A stretch of DNA of 6,772 bases from an uncultured Actinomycetes bacterium. GTDB lineage: Bacteria; Actinomycetota; Actinomycetes; Nanopelagicales; Nanopelagicaceae. The DNA is taken from contig CAIKID010000050.1 in NCBI GenBank assembly GCA_903827345.1, positions 1-6,772 of the forward strand. Reading direction: 5' to 3'. A model generated the notes under the pieces. The model was not told the DNA's origin, did no database searches, and was given only the letters and a program-made list of their open reading frames with translations. The position numbers were made by a program, and so were the translations under genes. This document shows, one piece after another, positions 1-6,456 of this stretch (the first letter of the stretch is position 1; each line of letters begins with the position of its first letter).

Positions 1-720
1 ATCATTGCCGGAACCGGTTTTTACACGCTACCTGCACTTTCAAATTCCACGCCGCGGGCGGTCGATACCAAATTTGGCCAAGCGCTCATCACAAGTGGCA
101 TGTGGGGCGATATCCCCATCGAATTTGTTACGCGTCATGGAGTCAAACACACCGTTCCACCTTCACAAGTGAATTACCGGGCTAATATCCAAGCATTGAG
201 AGATTTAAGCGTTAATAGAGTCATCGCGATAAATGTTGTGGGAAGTATTGATCCAACGCTCAAGGCGGGGGACTTGCAGATCATTACCGATTTCGTTGAC
301 TTTACCTCTGGGCGTGAAGATACATTTTTTGATGGAATAAATGCAGCGCTGCAGCACACCGATGTCGTTGACGCTTACGACGTCGAAATGGGTGCGGTAC
401 TGACCCAGGCTGGGGCAGAGCTAGGAATAACAGTCAAGCAAAAAGGTGTTTACGCCGGATTTAACGGCCCCCGCTTCGAAACTCCAGCCGAAATTAGATT
501 GGCAGCTCTTGCAGGCGCAACTGTCGTTGGTATGACTGGGTGCCCAGAAGCAACGTTGGCTTGCGAAGCAGGTCTGCGCTATGCCTCTATCGCCTTATGC
601 GTGAATCCTGCAGCTGGAGTCTCTGACCAGAAGATCACGATGGAAGATATTTCAGCGGTCTTAGCCAGTTCCTCACAAAAGGTCATTGATATTTTGAACC
701 TTGCTGTCCCAAGGATCTAA
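1..720 (+). CDS. S-methyl-5'-thioinosine phosphorylase-like purine nucleoside phosphorylase (5' end cut off by window)
   Basis: The reading frame is open from base 1, before the first in-frame ATG at 100, so the gene enters from upstream. The visible 239 residues begin IIAGTGFY, the N-terminal glycine-rich phosphate loop of MTA phosphorylase/PNP family proteins, so probably only 4-8 residues are missing from a family length of about 245. Other family motifs are TRHG (44-47, phosphate contact), NYRAN (58-62), VVGS (79-82), GPRFET (156-161) and GMTGCPEA (177-184). Adenine-specific MTA phosphorylases carry a TDYD motif near the base site; here the matching stretch is VNPAAG with Asn202, as in the methylthioinosine phosphorylase branch, which suggests a 6-oxopurine substrate. 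The inferred cytoplasmic reaction is MTI + phosphate to hypoxanthine + 5-methylthioribose-1-phosphate. The adjoining deaminase gene would supply MTI. Alternatives are an ordinary MTA phosphorylase (mtnP) or inosine phosphorylase. The family is certain; the substrate is inferred. Confidence 0.87.
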   Translation: MIAGTGFYTLPALSNSTPRAVDTKFGQALITSGMWGDIPIEFVTRHGVKHTVPPSQVNYRANIQALRDLSVNRVIAINVVGSIDPTLKAGDLQIITDFVDFTSGREDTFFDGINAALQHTDVVDAYDVEMGAVLTQAGAELGITVKQKGVYAGFNGPRFETPAEIRLAALAGATVVGMTGCPEATLACEAGLRYASIALCVNPAAGVSDQKITMEDISAVLASSSQKVIDILNLAVPRI

Positions 721-725
721 TAGAT

Positions 726-2042
726 ATGTCTTTTATTATTAAGAACGCGAGCTATGTATACACGGTAGATGATCAAGATTGCGTTCTAGAGAACGCCACC
801 ATCGTGATTCGCGATGGGGTCATTGAATCGATTAATCCAGCCAATGTGCCTGCGGATATAACAGAAATTTATGATGGAAAAAATCGCTTAATCATGCCTG
901 GGTTGATTAATACTCATTCTCACCTGGCAATGGCACTTCTGCGGGGATGGGCCGAGAGCGTGAACCTCGATGGCTTCCTGGAGCGAGTCTGGGCGGCCGA
1001 AGGTGCAATCATGGATAAGCCCACATCTGCTTTAGGTACCGAACTGGGCGCAGCCGAAGCGATCCAGGGTGGCACAACCACGGTTTTAGATATGTATCTC
1101 AACCCTGATGCAACGCATGCAGCTGCGGTTAAAGTCGGACTCCGTCATGTCACTGGACCCATCTTCTTCGACTTTCCCGGTTTAGATGGGATGGAGTGGA
1201 GTCAGCGAATTGCATTTGGCGAAGAGTGGCCTACTGTTCTCAAAAATATTGGTGGACCCGAAATCCCTATTTATTTCATGCCGCATAGCACGTACACCGA
1301 TTCTCCAGAACATTTACATGAAGTTGCCCAACTCGCTAAGAAAGTGAACGCTCGAATTAGCTTGCATGTTTCAGAGACCATGAATGAAAATCAGGCGGTC
1401 AATGAAAAATATCAGAAGTCACCAACGCAGGTCTGCGAAGATACTGGAATCCTCGATGTACCTGTTGTCTTTGGTCATGGGGTGCACTTATCTGAAGATG
1501 ACATCGCGATCGTGCACTCGCATGGGACTTCGATCGGACACTGTCCAGGAAGTAATCTCAAGTTGGGATCCGGAGTCGCGGATTACTTGCACTACATTTC
1601 TCGTGGTGTAACTGTTGGACTGGGTACTGATGGATGTTCATCGAGCAACGATTTAGATATGTGGTCAGTGATGCGAATCGCCGCCCACATGGTCGCGTTA
1701 AAACATTCTCCAGCTGATGTACAGCCCGCCCAAATTGTTCGCGCCGCCACCATTGACGGGGCACGCGCCATCGGAATCGATCACCTGGTCGGCAGTATCA
1801 CCGTTGGCAAGAGAGCTGACCTCATAGCAATTGATCTCACCGCCCTGCATCTGACTCCTATTCATAATCTTGCAGCGTTGCTCGTCTTTGCCGCTGGCAG
1901 ATCTGATGTAATAGATGCATGGGTCGATGGCGATAAAGTTTTAGAAAGCAGGAAGGTCACCCATATAGATGAGCAAGATTTACGTAAACGGGTTCTTGAA
2001 CGGGTACGTGCCCTTGCGGATCTTAAGGTGGGCGCCAAGTGA
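726..2042 (+). CDS. mtaD: 5'-methylthioadenosine/S-adenosylhomocysteine deaminase-type amidohydrolase
   Basis: This is a 438-residue metal-dependent amidohydrolase of the ATZ/TRZ-MtaD group, the usual full length. The fold starts with a small beta-sandwich strand region (1-55), then the TIM barrel opens with THSH (63-66), giving metal ligands His64 and His66. Further expected active-site residues are His187 (in PHSTYT), His214 and Glu217 (in SLHVSET), His251 (in FGHGVHL) and Asp302 (in GTDGCSSSNDLDM). HCPGSNLKL (272-280) is also typical of the family. The spacing from His187 to His214 is the same 27 residues as in characterised MTA/SAH deaminases. The expected reaction is hydrolytic removal of the 6-amino group of MTA, SAH, adenosine or 5'-deoxyadenosine. 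ATG 726 follows the upstream stop by five bases, with AAGGA at 711-715 as ribosome site. The neighbouring MTI-type phosphorylase supports MTA or a related 5'-modified adenosine as substrate. Guanine, cytosine or triazine substrates remain possible but fit the motifs and context less well. Confidence 0.86.
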   Translation: MSFIIKNASYVYTVDDQDCVLENATIVIRDGVIESINPANVPADITEIYDGKNRLIMPGLINTHSHLAMALLRGWAESVNLDGFLERVWAAEGAIMDKPTSALGTELGAAEAIQGGTTTVLDMYLNPDATHAAAVKVGLRHVTGPIFFDFPGLDGMEWSQRIAFGEEWPTVLKNIGGPEIPIYFMPHSTYTDSPEHLHEVAQLAKKVNARISLHVSETMNENQAVNEKYQKSPTQVCEDTGILDVPVVFGHGVHLSEDDIAIVHSHGTSIGHCPGSNLKLGSGVADYLHYISRGVTVGLGTDGCSSSNDLDMWSVMRIAAHMVALKHSPADVQPAQIVRAATIDGARAIGIDHLVGSITVGKRADLIAIDLTALHLTPIHNLAALLVFAAGRSDVIDAWVDGDKVLESRKVTHIDEQDLRKRVLERVRALADLKVGAK

Positions 2043-2476
2043 AATTCGCTAGCGCAACAGAGGCAATAGCGGCATTGCACTTAGAGCCACTACACGGAGA
2101 AGGCGGATACTTCGCCACTTCTCATCGCGATGAACACGGCAATGCAATTTATTTCTTGGTAACTCCAGGCCAATTCTCTGCATGGCATAAGCTCAACGAG
2201 CGCGAAACCTGGGTCTTTCTCGATGGCGCCCCTATCGAACTCTTTACTCGCACCGATGCGGGTTCAACGCAGAGGAACCTTCTCTCCCATGATGGGGGCG
2301 ATTTCACCTATTCGGTACCGCCCGGAACCTGGATGGCTGCGCGCACCACAGGAGACTTTTCACTAGTTCTCTGCTTTTTGGCTCCGCCATTTACGGACAT
2401 GACTCTTCTTCCACCGGAAACATTTGCGCAATGGCAGAAAGTCGAGCCATCGGTGCCAGGATTGATCCATGTTTAA
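2039..2476 (+). CDS. DUF985 (Cupin_5) family small cupin protein, function unknown
   Basis: This 145-residue protein matches the DUF985 cupin family in length and order. It has an N-terminal helix and HGEGGYF (19-25), the strand IYFLVTPGQFSAWHKL (37-52), then ETWVFLDGAPIEL (56-68), the turn SVPPGTWMAAR (92-102) and LAPPF (114-118). It is a single double-stranded beta-helix with no signal peptide or membrane segment, so it is cytoplasmic. GTG 2039 is chosen as start because it overlaps the upstream stop as GTGA, has AAGG at 2025-2028, and gives the expected family N-terminus. Family members usually read WHF after the conserved Glu; here Val59 sits where that His is expected, so the metal or catalytic site may be altered, though His50 and Glu56 remain. 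The function of the family is not settled. The overlap implies translational coupling with the deaminase gene, so a role in handling the sugar or base product is plausible but unproven. It is not acireductone dioxygenase, whose cupin motif differs. Confidence 0.85.
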   Translation: MKFASATEAIAALHLEPLHGEGGYFATSHRDEHGNAIYFLVTPGQFSAWHKLNERETWVFLDGAPIELFTRTDAGSTQRNLLSHDGGDFTYSVPPGTWMAARTTGDFSLVLCFLAPPFTDMTLLPPETFAQWQKVEPSVPGLIHV

Positions 2477-3137
2477 GAACTCCACAATCCTGCTCACCGG
2501 GGGATCTGGCTATATCGGAGGCCACATCTCCACCTTCTTTGCAGCGCAAGGCGCAACAGTCATATCACCCAGTCGATCCGAGTGCGATCTTTCGACGACT
2601 GGTGCCACAACGAAATATTTGGAGTCACTCCACTCCAAGGGAATCAACCTTGATTACATCATTAACAATGCTGCTAACCAGAAGGTCGAAAACTTTCTCA
2701 CCATGGCACCAGAAACTATTGCAGAAATCATGCAGGTGAATTTCAACGCTGTTGCCGAAACATATGCATGTGTTAAGAGCAGTTCATGGACGGTGCAAAG
2801 CATCGTCAATATCTCCTCGATCGAAGCTGTACATGCACGAGCGGGCCATTCCATATATGGCGCCTCAAAAGCTGCCCTGGAATCGCTCACTCGTTCGGCA
2901 GCAATTGAATTAGCGCCGACACGTTCGAACGCGCTACGACTCGGATTGATCTCTCGACCTGGCATTGAGAGTTCGTGGCCCGAGGGCGTCGACTCCTGGC
3001 GCAAAGCGACTCCACTTCTTCGCATGGGAGAGCTAACAGATATAACGGAAGCGTTACATTTTCTCTTAACCGCACCATGGATAACTGGCGAAATATTGAC
3101 ACTCGATGGTGGCAATTCCGCGAGTCCCAATTGGTAA
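2469..3137 (+). CDS. Short-chain dehydrogenase/reductase (classical SDR), substrate unknown
   Basis: This 222-residue Rossmann-fold oxidoreductase has the classical SDR motif set. The nucleotide-binding TGGSGYIG is at 10-17, CDLS at 39-42 (adenine contact), NNAA at 66-69, Asn91 lies in the helix-4 position, and NISS (114-117) supplies catalytic Ser117. YGASK (130-134) holds Tyr130 and Lys134, with the usual 13-residue Ser-Tyr spacing. The C-terminus ends ITGEILTLDGG, also typical. Arg36 after the second strand could favour NADP(H), but this is a guess. The protein is about 25-30 residues shorter than most SDRs, mainly in the substrate-loop region after residue 160. ATG 2469 overlaps the cupin gene by eight bases and has AGGA at 2458-2461 with a seven-base spacing. 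No hairpin with a T-run follows, so read-through into the next gene is possible. The operon partners suggest action on a nucleoside-derived sugar, but nothing in the sequence fixes the substrate. Confidence 0.9.
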   Translation: MFKNSTILLTGGSGYIGGHISTFFAAQGATVISPSRSECDLSTTGATTKYLESLHSKGINLDYIINNAANQKVENFLTMAPETIAEIMQVNFNAVAETYACVKSSSWTVQSIVNISSIEAVHARAGHSIYGASKAALESLTRSAAIELAPTRSNALRLGLISRPGIESSWPEGVDSWRKATPLLRMGELTDITEALHFLLTAPWITGEILTLDGGNSASPNW

Positions 3138-3244
3138 TCGATCGTAACTTTTAAGGGTTAATGATAGGTTTCCGACAAGCAGAAAGTTTAGGTTTATTGG
3201 ACCTCTTCCTTCACGCGACCTTCATTTAACCCGAGAGGACCCTC
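3138..3244 (+). promoter_or_regulatory. Structured leader upstream of the BMP binding-protein gene (candidate cis-regulatory RNA)
   Basis: This 107-base gap can fold into a two-part stem. Bases 3155-3170 (GGGTTAATGATAGGTT) pair with 3217-3232 (GACCTTCATTTAACCC): 15 pairs, the last a G-U, with one single-base bulge on each side (3165 and 3225). Inside, 3181-3186 pairs with 3205-3210 (5 of 6) and 3190-3193 with 3201-3204, leaving an apical loop at 3194-3200 and an asymmetric internal loop (3171-3180 against 3211-3216). The 3' arm stops one base before the ribosome site, and no T-run follows, so it is not an intrinsic terminator. I see no convincing -35/-10 pair; TAACTT (3145-3150) and TAGGTT (3165-3170, repeated at 3189-3194) are only possible -10 elements. 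The folding was worked out by hand and no known riboswitch class was recognised. Confidence 0.45.
3233..3238 (+). promoter_or_regulatory. Ribosome binding site of the BMP binding-protein gene
   Basis: GAGAGG ends six bases before ATG 3245, a good Shine-Dalgarno spacing that supports this start. It lies directly after the 3' arm of the predicted leader stem, so folding of the leader could change its exposure. GAG within it can also pair with CTC at 3242-3244, giving a very small local hairpin. Confidence 0.65.
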
Positions 3245-4294
3245 ATGAAAAAACGCTTAGGCGCAAGTGTGGCTACCGTCGCACTGGCTCTACTTGGATT
3301 TACAGCTCCTTCATCAATAGCTGCTACCACCGATGACTCCACCTGCGGAAACACAGGCGTCATTTGCGTTGGTGTCGTTACTGATATCGGACACGTCACC
3401 GACAAGTCATTCAACCAGGCTGCCTGGGAAGGCGCACAAGCTGGCGCAAAGGCTGTTGGCGGAATCGCTAACTACATCGAATCAAATGCTGCAACAGATA
3501 CCGAATACGCCAATAACATGGAGCTCTTTGCTGCAAAGCATTACAGCGTAATTGTTACTGTTGGATACTTAGAGGCAAACGCTACACTCACTGAAGCAGC
3601 CAAGTATCCAGATATCAAGTTCATCGGTGTAGATCAATTCGTTGATACTACAAAGTCCACACCAAACCTTGCAGGACTTAACTGGCATGAAGATCAAGCT
3701 GGCTTCATCGCAGGTTACTTGTCTGGTTACCTCACCAAGACCGGCAAGACCGGCGAAGTTGTTGGAATGAACATTCCACCTGTTTATCGTTATGCAGTTG
3801 GCTTCGCAAATGGTGTTGCATATGCCGGCAAAGAGCAGAAGAAGAAGTTCCCTGCTACAAAGATTATCTATCACCCAGCTGGGGATAATGCATTCAGCGA
3901 TCCAGCCTTCGGTGCTTCAAACTCTGCACAGCTTCTCTCACAGGGTTATGACGTCATCTTCGCTGCTGGTGGAGGTACCGGTAACGGTGGCCTTGCTCGT
4001 ATCGCAAAGTCAAAGGGTAAGTACTGCATTGGTGTAGATGTTGACCAGTGGAATACCGTCCCAGAAGCTCGGGCTTGCCTCGTAACTTCTGCTGAGAAGC
4101 TCATCGCCCCAGGCGTTGCAGATCTCATTGGCAAGTTCAAGGCTGGCACCTTTGCTGGTGGAAATGTCTACGGAAAAGTTGGCATTGCTCCATACCACGC
4201 ATTCGCAAGCAAGATCCCTGCAGCCGTTCAGGCCAAGGTAACCGCTATTACAAAGAAGATCCTCTCTGGATCTCTTTCAACTGGCGTTAAGTAG
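3245..4294 (+). CDS. BMP/PnrA-family nucleoside ABC transporter substrate-binding protein
   Basis: This 349-residue exported binding protein belongs to the basic membrane protein (BMP/PnrA/BmpA) family, whose characterised members bind purine nucleosides. Residues 1-26 form a Sec signal peptide: MKKR, a hydrophobic run and the likely type I cleavage site SIA|AT. The mature protein starts with a short linker and the first strand VGVVTDIGHVTDKSFN (42-57). Family hallmarks follow: VTVGY (104-108), GFIAGYLSGYL (153-163), YAVGFANG (183-190), AAGGGTGNGG (240-249) and IGVDVDQW (262-269). Unlike most BMP proteins of single-membrane bacteria, it has no lipobox; the first Cys is residue 34, outside any lipobox. 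Four cysteines (34, 41, 261, 278) could form disulfides outside the cell. Lysine is coded mostly by AAG, consistent with strong expression. The two permease genes and the ATPase gene downstream complete the importer, with a terminator in between. Purine nucleosides are the expected ligand; the exact one is unknown. Confidence 0.94.
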   Translation: MKKRLGASVATVALALLGFTAPSSIAATTDDSTCGNTGVICVGVVTDIGHVTDKSFNQAAWEGAQAGAKAVGGIANYIESNAATDTEYANNMELFAAKHYSVIVTVGYLEANATLTEAAKYPDIKFIGVDQFVDTTKSTPNLAGLNWHEDQAGFIAGYLSGYLTKTGKTGEVVGMNIPPVYRYAVGFANGVAYAGKEQKKKFPATKIIYHPAGDNAFSDPAFGASNSAQLLSQGYDVIFAAGGGTGNGGLARIAKSKGKYCIGVDVDQWNTVPEARACLVTSAEKLIAPGVADLIGKFKAGTFAGGNVYGKVGIAPYHAFASKIPAAVQAKVTAITKKILSGSLSTGVK

Positions 4295-4307
4295 TACCGA
4301 ATAACTC

Positions 4308-4350
4308 AATCGAGTAGCAGGGAAGTTTGCTTTCCTGCTACTCGATTTTT
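4308..4350 (+). terminator. Intrinsic terminator after the binding-protein gene
   Basis: Bases 4308-4325 pair with 4330-4347 to give an 18-bp stem with a single G-U wobble (4322 with 4333), closed by the four-base loop TTTG (4326-4329). The 3' arm runs straight into TTTTT (4346-4350). This is a textbook Rho-independent terminator, 13 bases after the stop codon. Because the remaining importer genes follow in the same direction only 48 bases later, it probably acts as a partial terminator and as a 3' stabiliser of the binding-protein mRNA, giving an excess of binding protein over permease. Apart from this hairpin, the 103-base gap 4295-4397 shows no clear promoter. Confidence 0.92.
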
Positions 4351-4397
4351 AATTTGCTCGTTTATCTAAACATCAACCCATCGTGAATCGGACGTAG

Positions 4398-5447
4398 ATG
4401 AAGCTAAAAGTCACCAGGGATGTATTGGTTCCCATCGCATCGGTATTAGTGGCACTCGCGATAGGTGCGATTTTAATCGCATCCCAAGGACATAGCCCGA
4501 TGACGGCTTATCACGTACTGATCGTAAAGGGTTTTCAATCCACCGCAGGATTGCAATCAACTCTAAGCAAGGCCGGCATATTGATTATGTCCGGATTGGC
4601 AATCACAATCGGGCTACGCGCCGGGCTATTTAATATTGGCGCCCAAGGACAGGTCCTTAGCGGTGCGCTGGCTTTTACCTATGTTGGTTATCGACTCCAC
4701 GGACTCCCAATTTGGATACATCTGCCCGTTGCACTTGTTGTGGGCGCCGCTTTCGGAGCTTTGGTCGGTGGATTTGCTGGTTTTCTCAAAGCAACCCGCG
4801 GAGTTCACGAAGTTATCTCGACAATTATGCTCAACAGCATTATGGCCGGAGTCGTTGACTATTTAACTCAAAATCAATTCCGCCTACAAGGCCAGCCAAA
4901 TACGCGTACTCCAGAGATTCTCCATTCCGCGCGGCTGCCACATATTTTTGGTTACCCTTCGGGTTTTTTAATCGCAGTACTTTTAGCTTTCTTTGTATCG
5001 TGGGTGTTAAAGAAAACAACGACAGGTTTTGAATTTGAAAGCGTCGGCAGAAACAGGCACGCGGCTTGGTATGCCGGTATATCGGTGAAGAAGACCATCG
5101 TCTTGGGGATGTTGGTAAGCGGTGCCATCGCTGGTTTCACTGGTGCAATCTTTAGCTCCGAAACTACTGGCTATTTTGTACCCGCTTTCTATAGCGGAAT
5201 AGGTTTCGACGGAATCACCGTTGCCTTGCTTGGCCGAGCCAATCCAAAGGCCCTGATTCCTGGAGCAATCTTCATCGGCGGCATGCGTTCTGCGCAGTCA
5301 GCAATCCAATTTGAAGCTGGTGTGGCCCCCGACATTATTAACCTTCTGCTCGCATTGGTGCTTTTCTTCGCCACCGCACCATTCTTAGCCAAGTTATTGA
5401 AATCAAATGCTAAATCGATTACAACTACCTCTGGTTGGGGTTCATAA
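4398..5447 (+). CDS. Nucleoside ABC transporter permease, NupP-like (BPD_transp_2 family)
   Basis: This 349-residue polytopic inner-membrane protein is one of the two permeases of a BMP-type nucleoside importer. Hydrophobic segments lie at roughly 10-29, 58-72, 84-97, 105-130, 138-154, 187-204, 231-252, 283-296 and 312-332. The family signature FNIGAQGQ (78-85) follows the second segment. The cytoplasmic coupling region TTTGFEFESVGRNRHAAWYA (207-226) contacts the ATPase, and GIGFDGITVALLGRANP (267-283) is the conserved late motif. These match the NupP/YufP half rather than the shorter NupQ half. ATG 4398 is the only sensible start: an in-frame TAG immediately precedes it and a weak GGA lies at 4390-4392. 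The stop codon overlaps the next permease start by one base, so the pair is translationally coupled and should form a heterodimeric channel. The substrate is inferred from the adjacent binding protein. Confidence 0.93.
   Translation: MKLKVTRDVLVPIASVLVALAIGAILIASQGHSPMTAYHVLIVKGFQSTAGLQSTLSKAGILIMSGLAITIGLRAGLFNIGAQGQVLSGALAFTYVGYRLHGLPIWIHLPVALVVGAAFGALVGGFAGFLKATRGVHEVISTIMLNSIMAGVVDYLTQNQFRLQGQPNTRTPEILHSARLPHIFGYPSGFLIAVLLAFFVSWVLKKTTTGFEFESVGRNRHAAWYAGISVKKTIVLGMLVSGAIAGFTGAIFSSETTGYFVPAFYSGIGFDGITVALLGRANPKALIPGAIFIGGMRSAQSAIQFEAGVAPDIINLLLALVLFFATAPFLAKLLKSNAKSITTTSGWGS
5433..5440 (+). promoter_or_regulatory. Ribosome binding site deciding the start of the second permease
   Basis: GGTTGGGG lies six bases before ATG 5447 inside the end of the first permease gene. 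It favours ATG 5447, which overlaps the stop as TAATG, over the in-frame TTG at 5435, which falls inside this purine-rich site and has no good site of its own. Confidence 0.55.
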
Positions 5448-6454
5448 TGCTAAACACCATAAAGAGCTTCAACTTTAAATCTTGGAAATTCCTCCTTTCC
5501 GTAGCCACGGTGGCCTTGTGGATTTATTGTTACTCCGCAAACATGGATATAACTAATTCGGTTGTCGCTTCCGGAATGCGCTTTGGTATGCCTTTGGCAC
5601 TGGCCTCGATGGTCGGAATCATGTGCGAAAGATCTGGCGTTATCAACATCGGCATTGAAGGCACCATGCTCCTCTCTGGTTTCACCGGGTTCTATGTAGC
5701 GTCCTACAGCAAGAACATTGTCATCGGCTTGGTTATCGCGATTCTCACCGGTGTGCTCACCTCTTTTGTGCACGCCATGATGACCATCAAATGGGGGATG
5801 GATCAGATCATCGCGGGAACGATCATCAATATTTTGGCTTCAGGCCTGACTTCCTTCCTCTACCGCGAAGGTTCCACGGTTCCCAATACCTGGCCGATCT
5901 TCGATATCCCTGTCCTATCTAAGATCCCACTCCTCGGGGCAGCTTTCTTTAGCCAGCTAGGACCGATTCAATTATTTGGAATGTTTCTCATCCCCGCTAT
6001 CTGGGTCATGATGAATAAGACCAGGTGGGGGCTGCGCACACGTTCGGTAGGCGAGAACCCTGGTGCGGCTGATACAGCCGGAATCAACGTCATTCGCATG
6101 CGGATGACCAACGTGATGATTGGTGGGGCCATAGGCGGACTTGTAGGCGGTTTTATATGTCTAGAACTCGTTGGCTCCTTCAGCAAGGACTTCACTGCAG
6201 GCACCGGTTTCACCGCTCTTGCCTTAATGATCTTCGGACGCTGGAACCCGCTTGGGGCCTTTGCCGCCGCCATCCTCTTCGGCCTGGCCCAAGCCCTGGC
6301 AACGCAACTGCAAATCTTTGGTGTGAATAACGTTCCTAATCAGTTCATCACCATCTTGCCGTACGTCTTCACGATCCTGGTGCTGGCCTTCTCGGCAGGC
6401 AAAGTGAGACCTCCGGCGGCCGCCGGTAAGCCATATGAAAAGGAGCAGTCATAA
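5447..6454 (+). CDS. Nucleoside ABC transporter permease, NupQ-like (BPD_transp_2 family)
   Basis: This 335-residue polytopic membrane protein is the second, distinct permease of the importer. The N-terminus is MLNTIKSFNF, then hydrophobic segments lie near 15-30, 45-58, 70-88, 90-110, 120-138, 172-189, 222-245, 268-286 and 299-316. Diagnostic motifs are ERSGVINIGIEGTML (61-75), the coupling region TRWGLRTRSVGENPGAADTA (192-211) and GFTALALMIFGRWNPLGAF (254-272), all typical of the NupQ/YufQ half of BMP-type systems. The C-terminal tail after 318 is short and hydrophilic. I chose ATG 5447 (TAATG overlap with the first permease, GGGG site just upstream); an in-frame TTG at 5435 would add four residues and is less likely. 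The ATPase gene begins three bases after the stop codon. The expected role is the second half of a heterodimeric channel for purine nucleosides across the cytoplasmic membrane. Confidence 0.93.
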   Translation: MLNTIKSFNFKSWKFLLSVATVALWIYCYSANMDITNSVVASGMRFGMPLALASMVGIMCERSGVINIGIEGTMLLSGFTGFYVASYSKNIVIGLVIAILTGVLTSFVHAMMTIKWGMDQIIAGTIINILASGLTSFLYREGSTVPNTWPIFDIPVLSKIPLLGAAFFSQLGPIQLFGMFLIPAIWVMMNKTRWGLRTRSVGENPGAADTAGINVIRMRMTNVMIGGAIGGLVGGFICLELVGSFSKDFTAGTGFTALALMIFGRWNPLGAFAAAILFGLAQALATQLQIFGVNNVPNQFITILPYVFTILVLAFSAGKVRPPAAAGKPYEKEQS

Positions 6455-6456
6455 CC

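Noticed and set aside
2431..2739. 102-codon + strand frame bridging the cupin and dehydrogenase genes
   Set aside because: It overlaps two well-supported genes in another frame, and its composition (rich in Ser, Arg, Pro) looks like an out-of-frame translation.
3096..3101. Perfect TTGACA, a possible -35 element for the binding-protein gene
   Set aside because: No acceptable -10 hexamer lies 15-19 bases downstream, and the bases encode the conserved SDR C-terminal motif around LTLDGG, so the match is probably coincidental.
2654..3130. 158-codon open frame on the minus strand
   Set aside because: It lies wholly inside the dehydrogenase gene, whose motifs are all intact on the + strand. The minus-strand product shows no recognisable domain.
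3155..3244. Leader hairpin as an intrinsic terminator of the upstream operon
   Set aside because: The 3' arm is followed by GAGAGG and not by a T-run, so it lacks the U-tract needed for Rho-independent termination.
3737..3754. Tandem 9-base repeat AAGACCGGC x2
   Set aside because: It encodes KTGKTG in a surface turn of the binding protein. Two copies inside a coding sequence are within chance and codon-bias expectation.
5435..5446. TTG 5435 as start of the second permease
   Set aside because: ATG 5447 overlaps the previous stop as TAATG and has GGGG at a proper distance. TTG 5435 lies within that ribosome site.
5450..5773. 107-codon minus-strand frame within the second permease
   Set aside because: It is antisense to a clear membrane protein, and the translated product has no family features.
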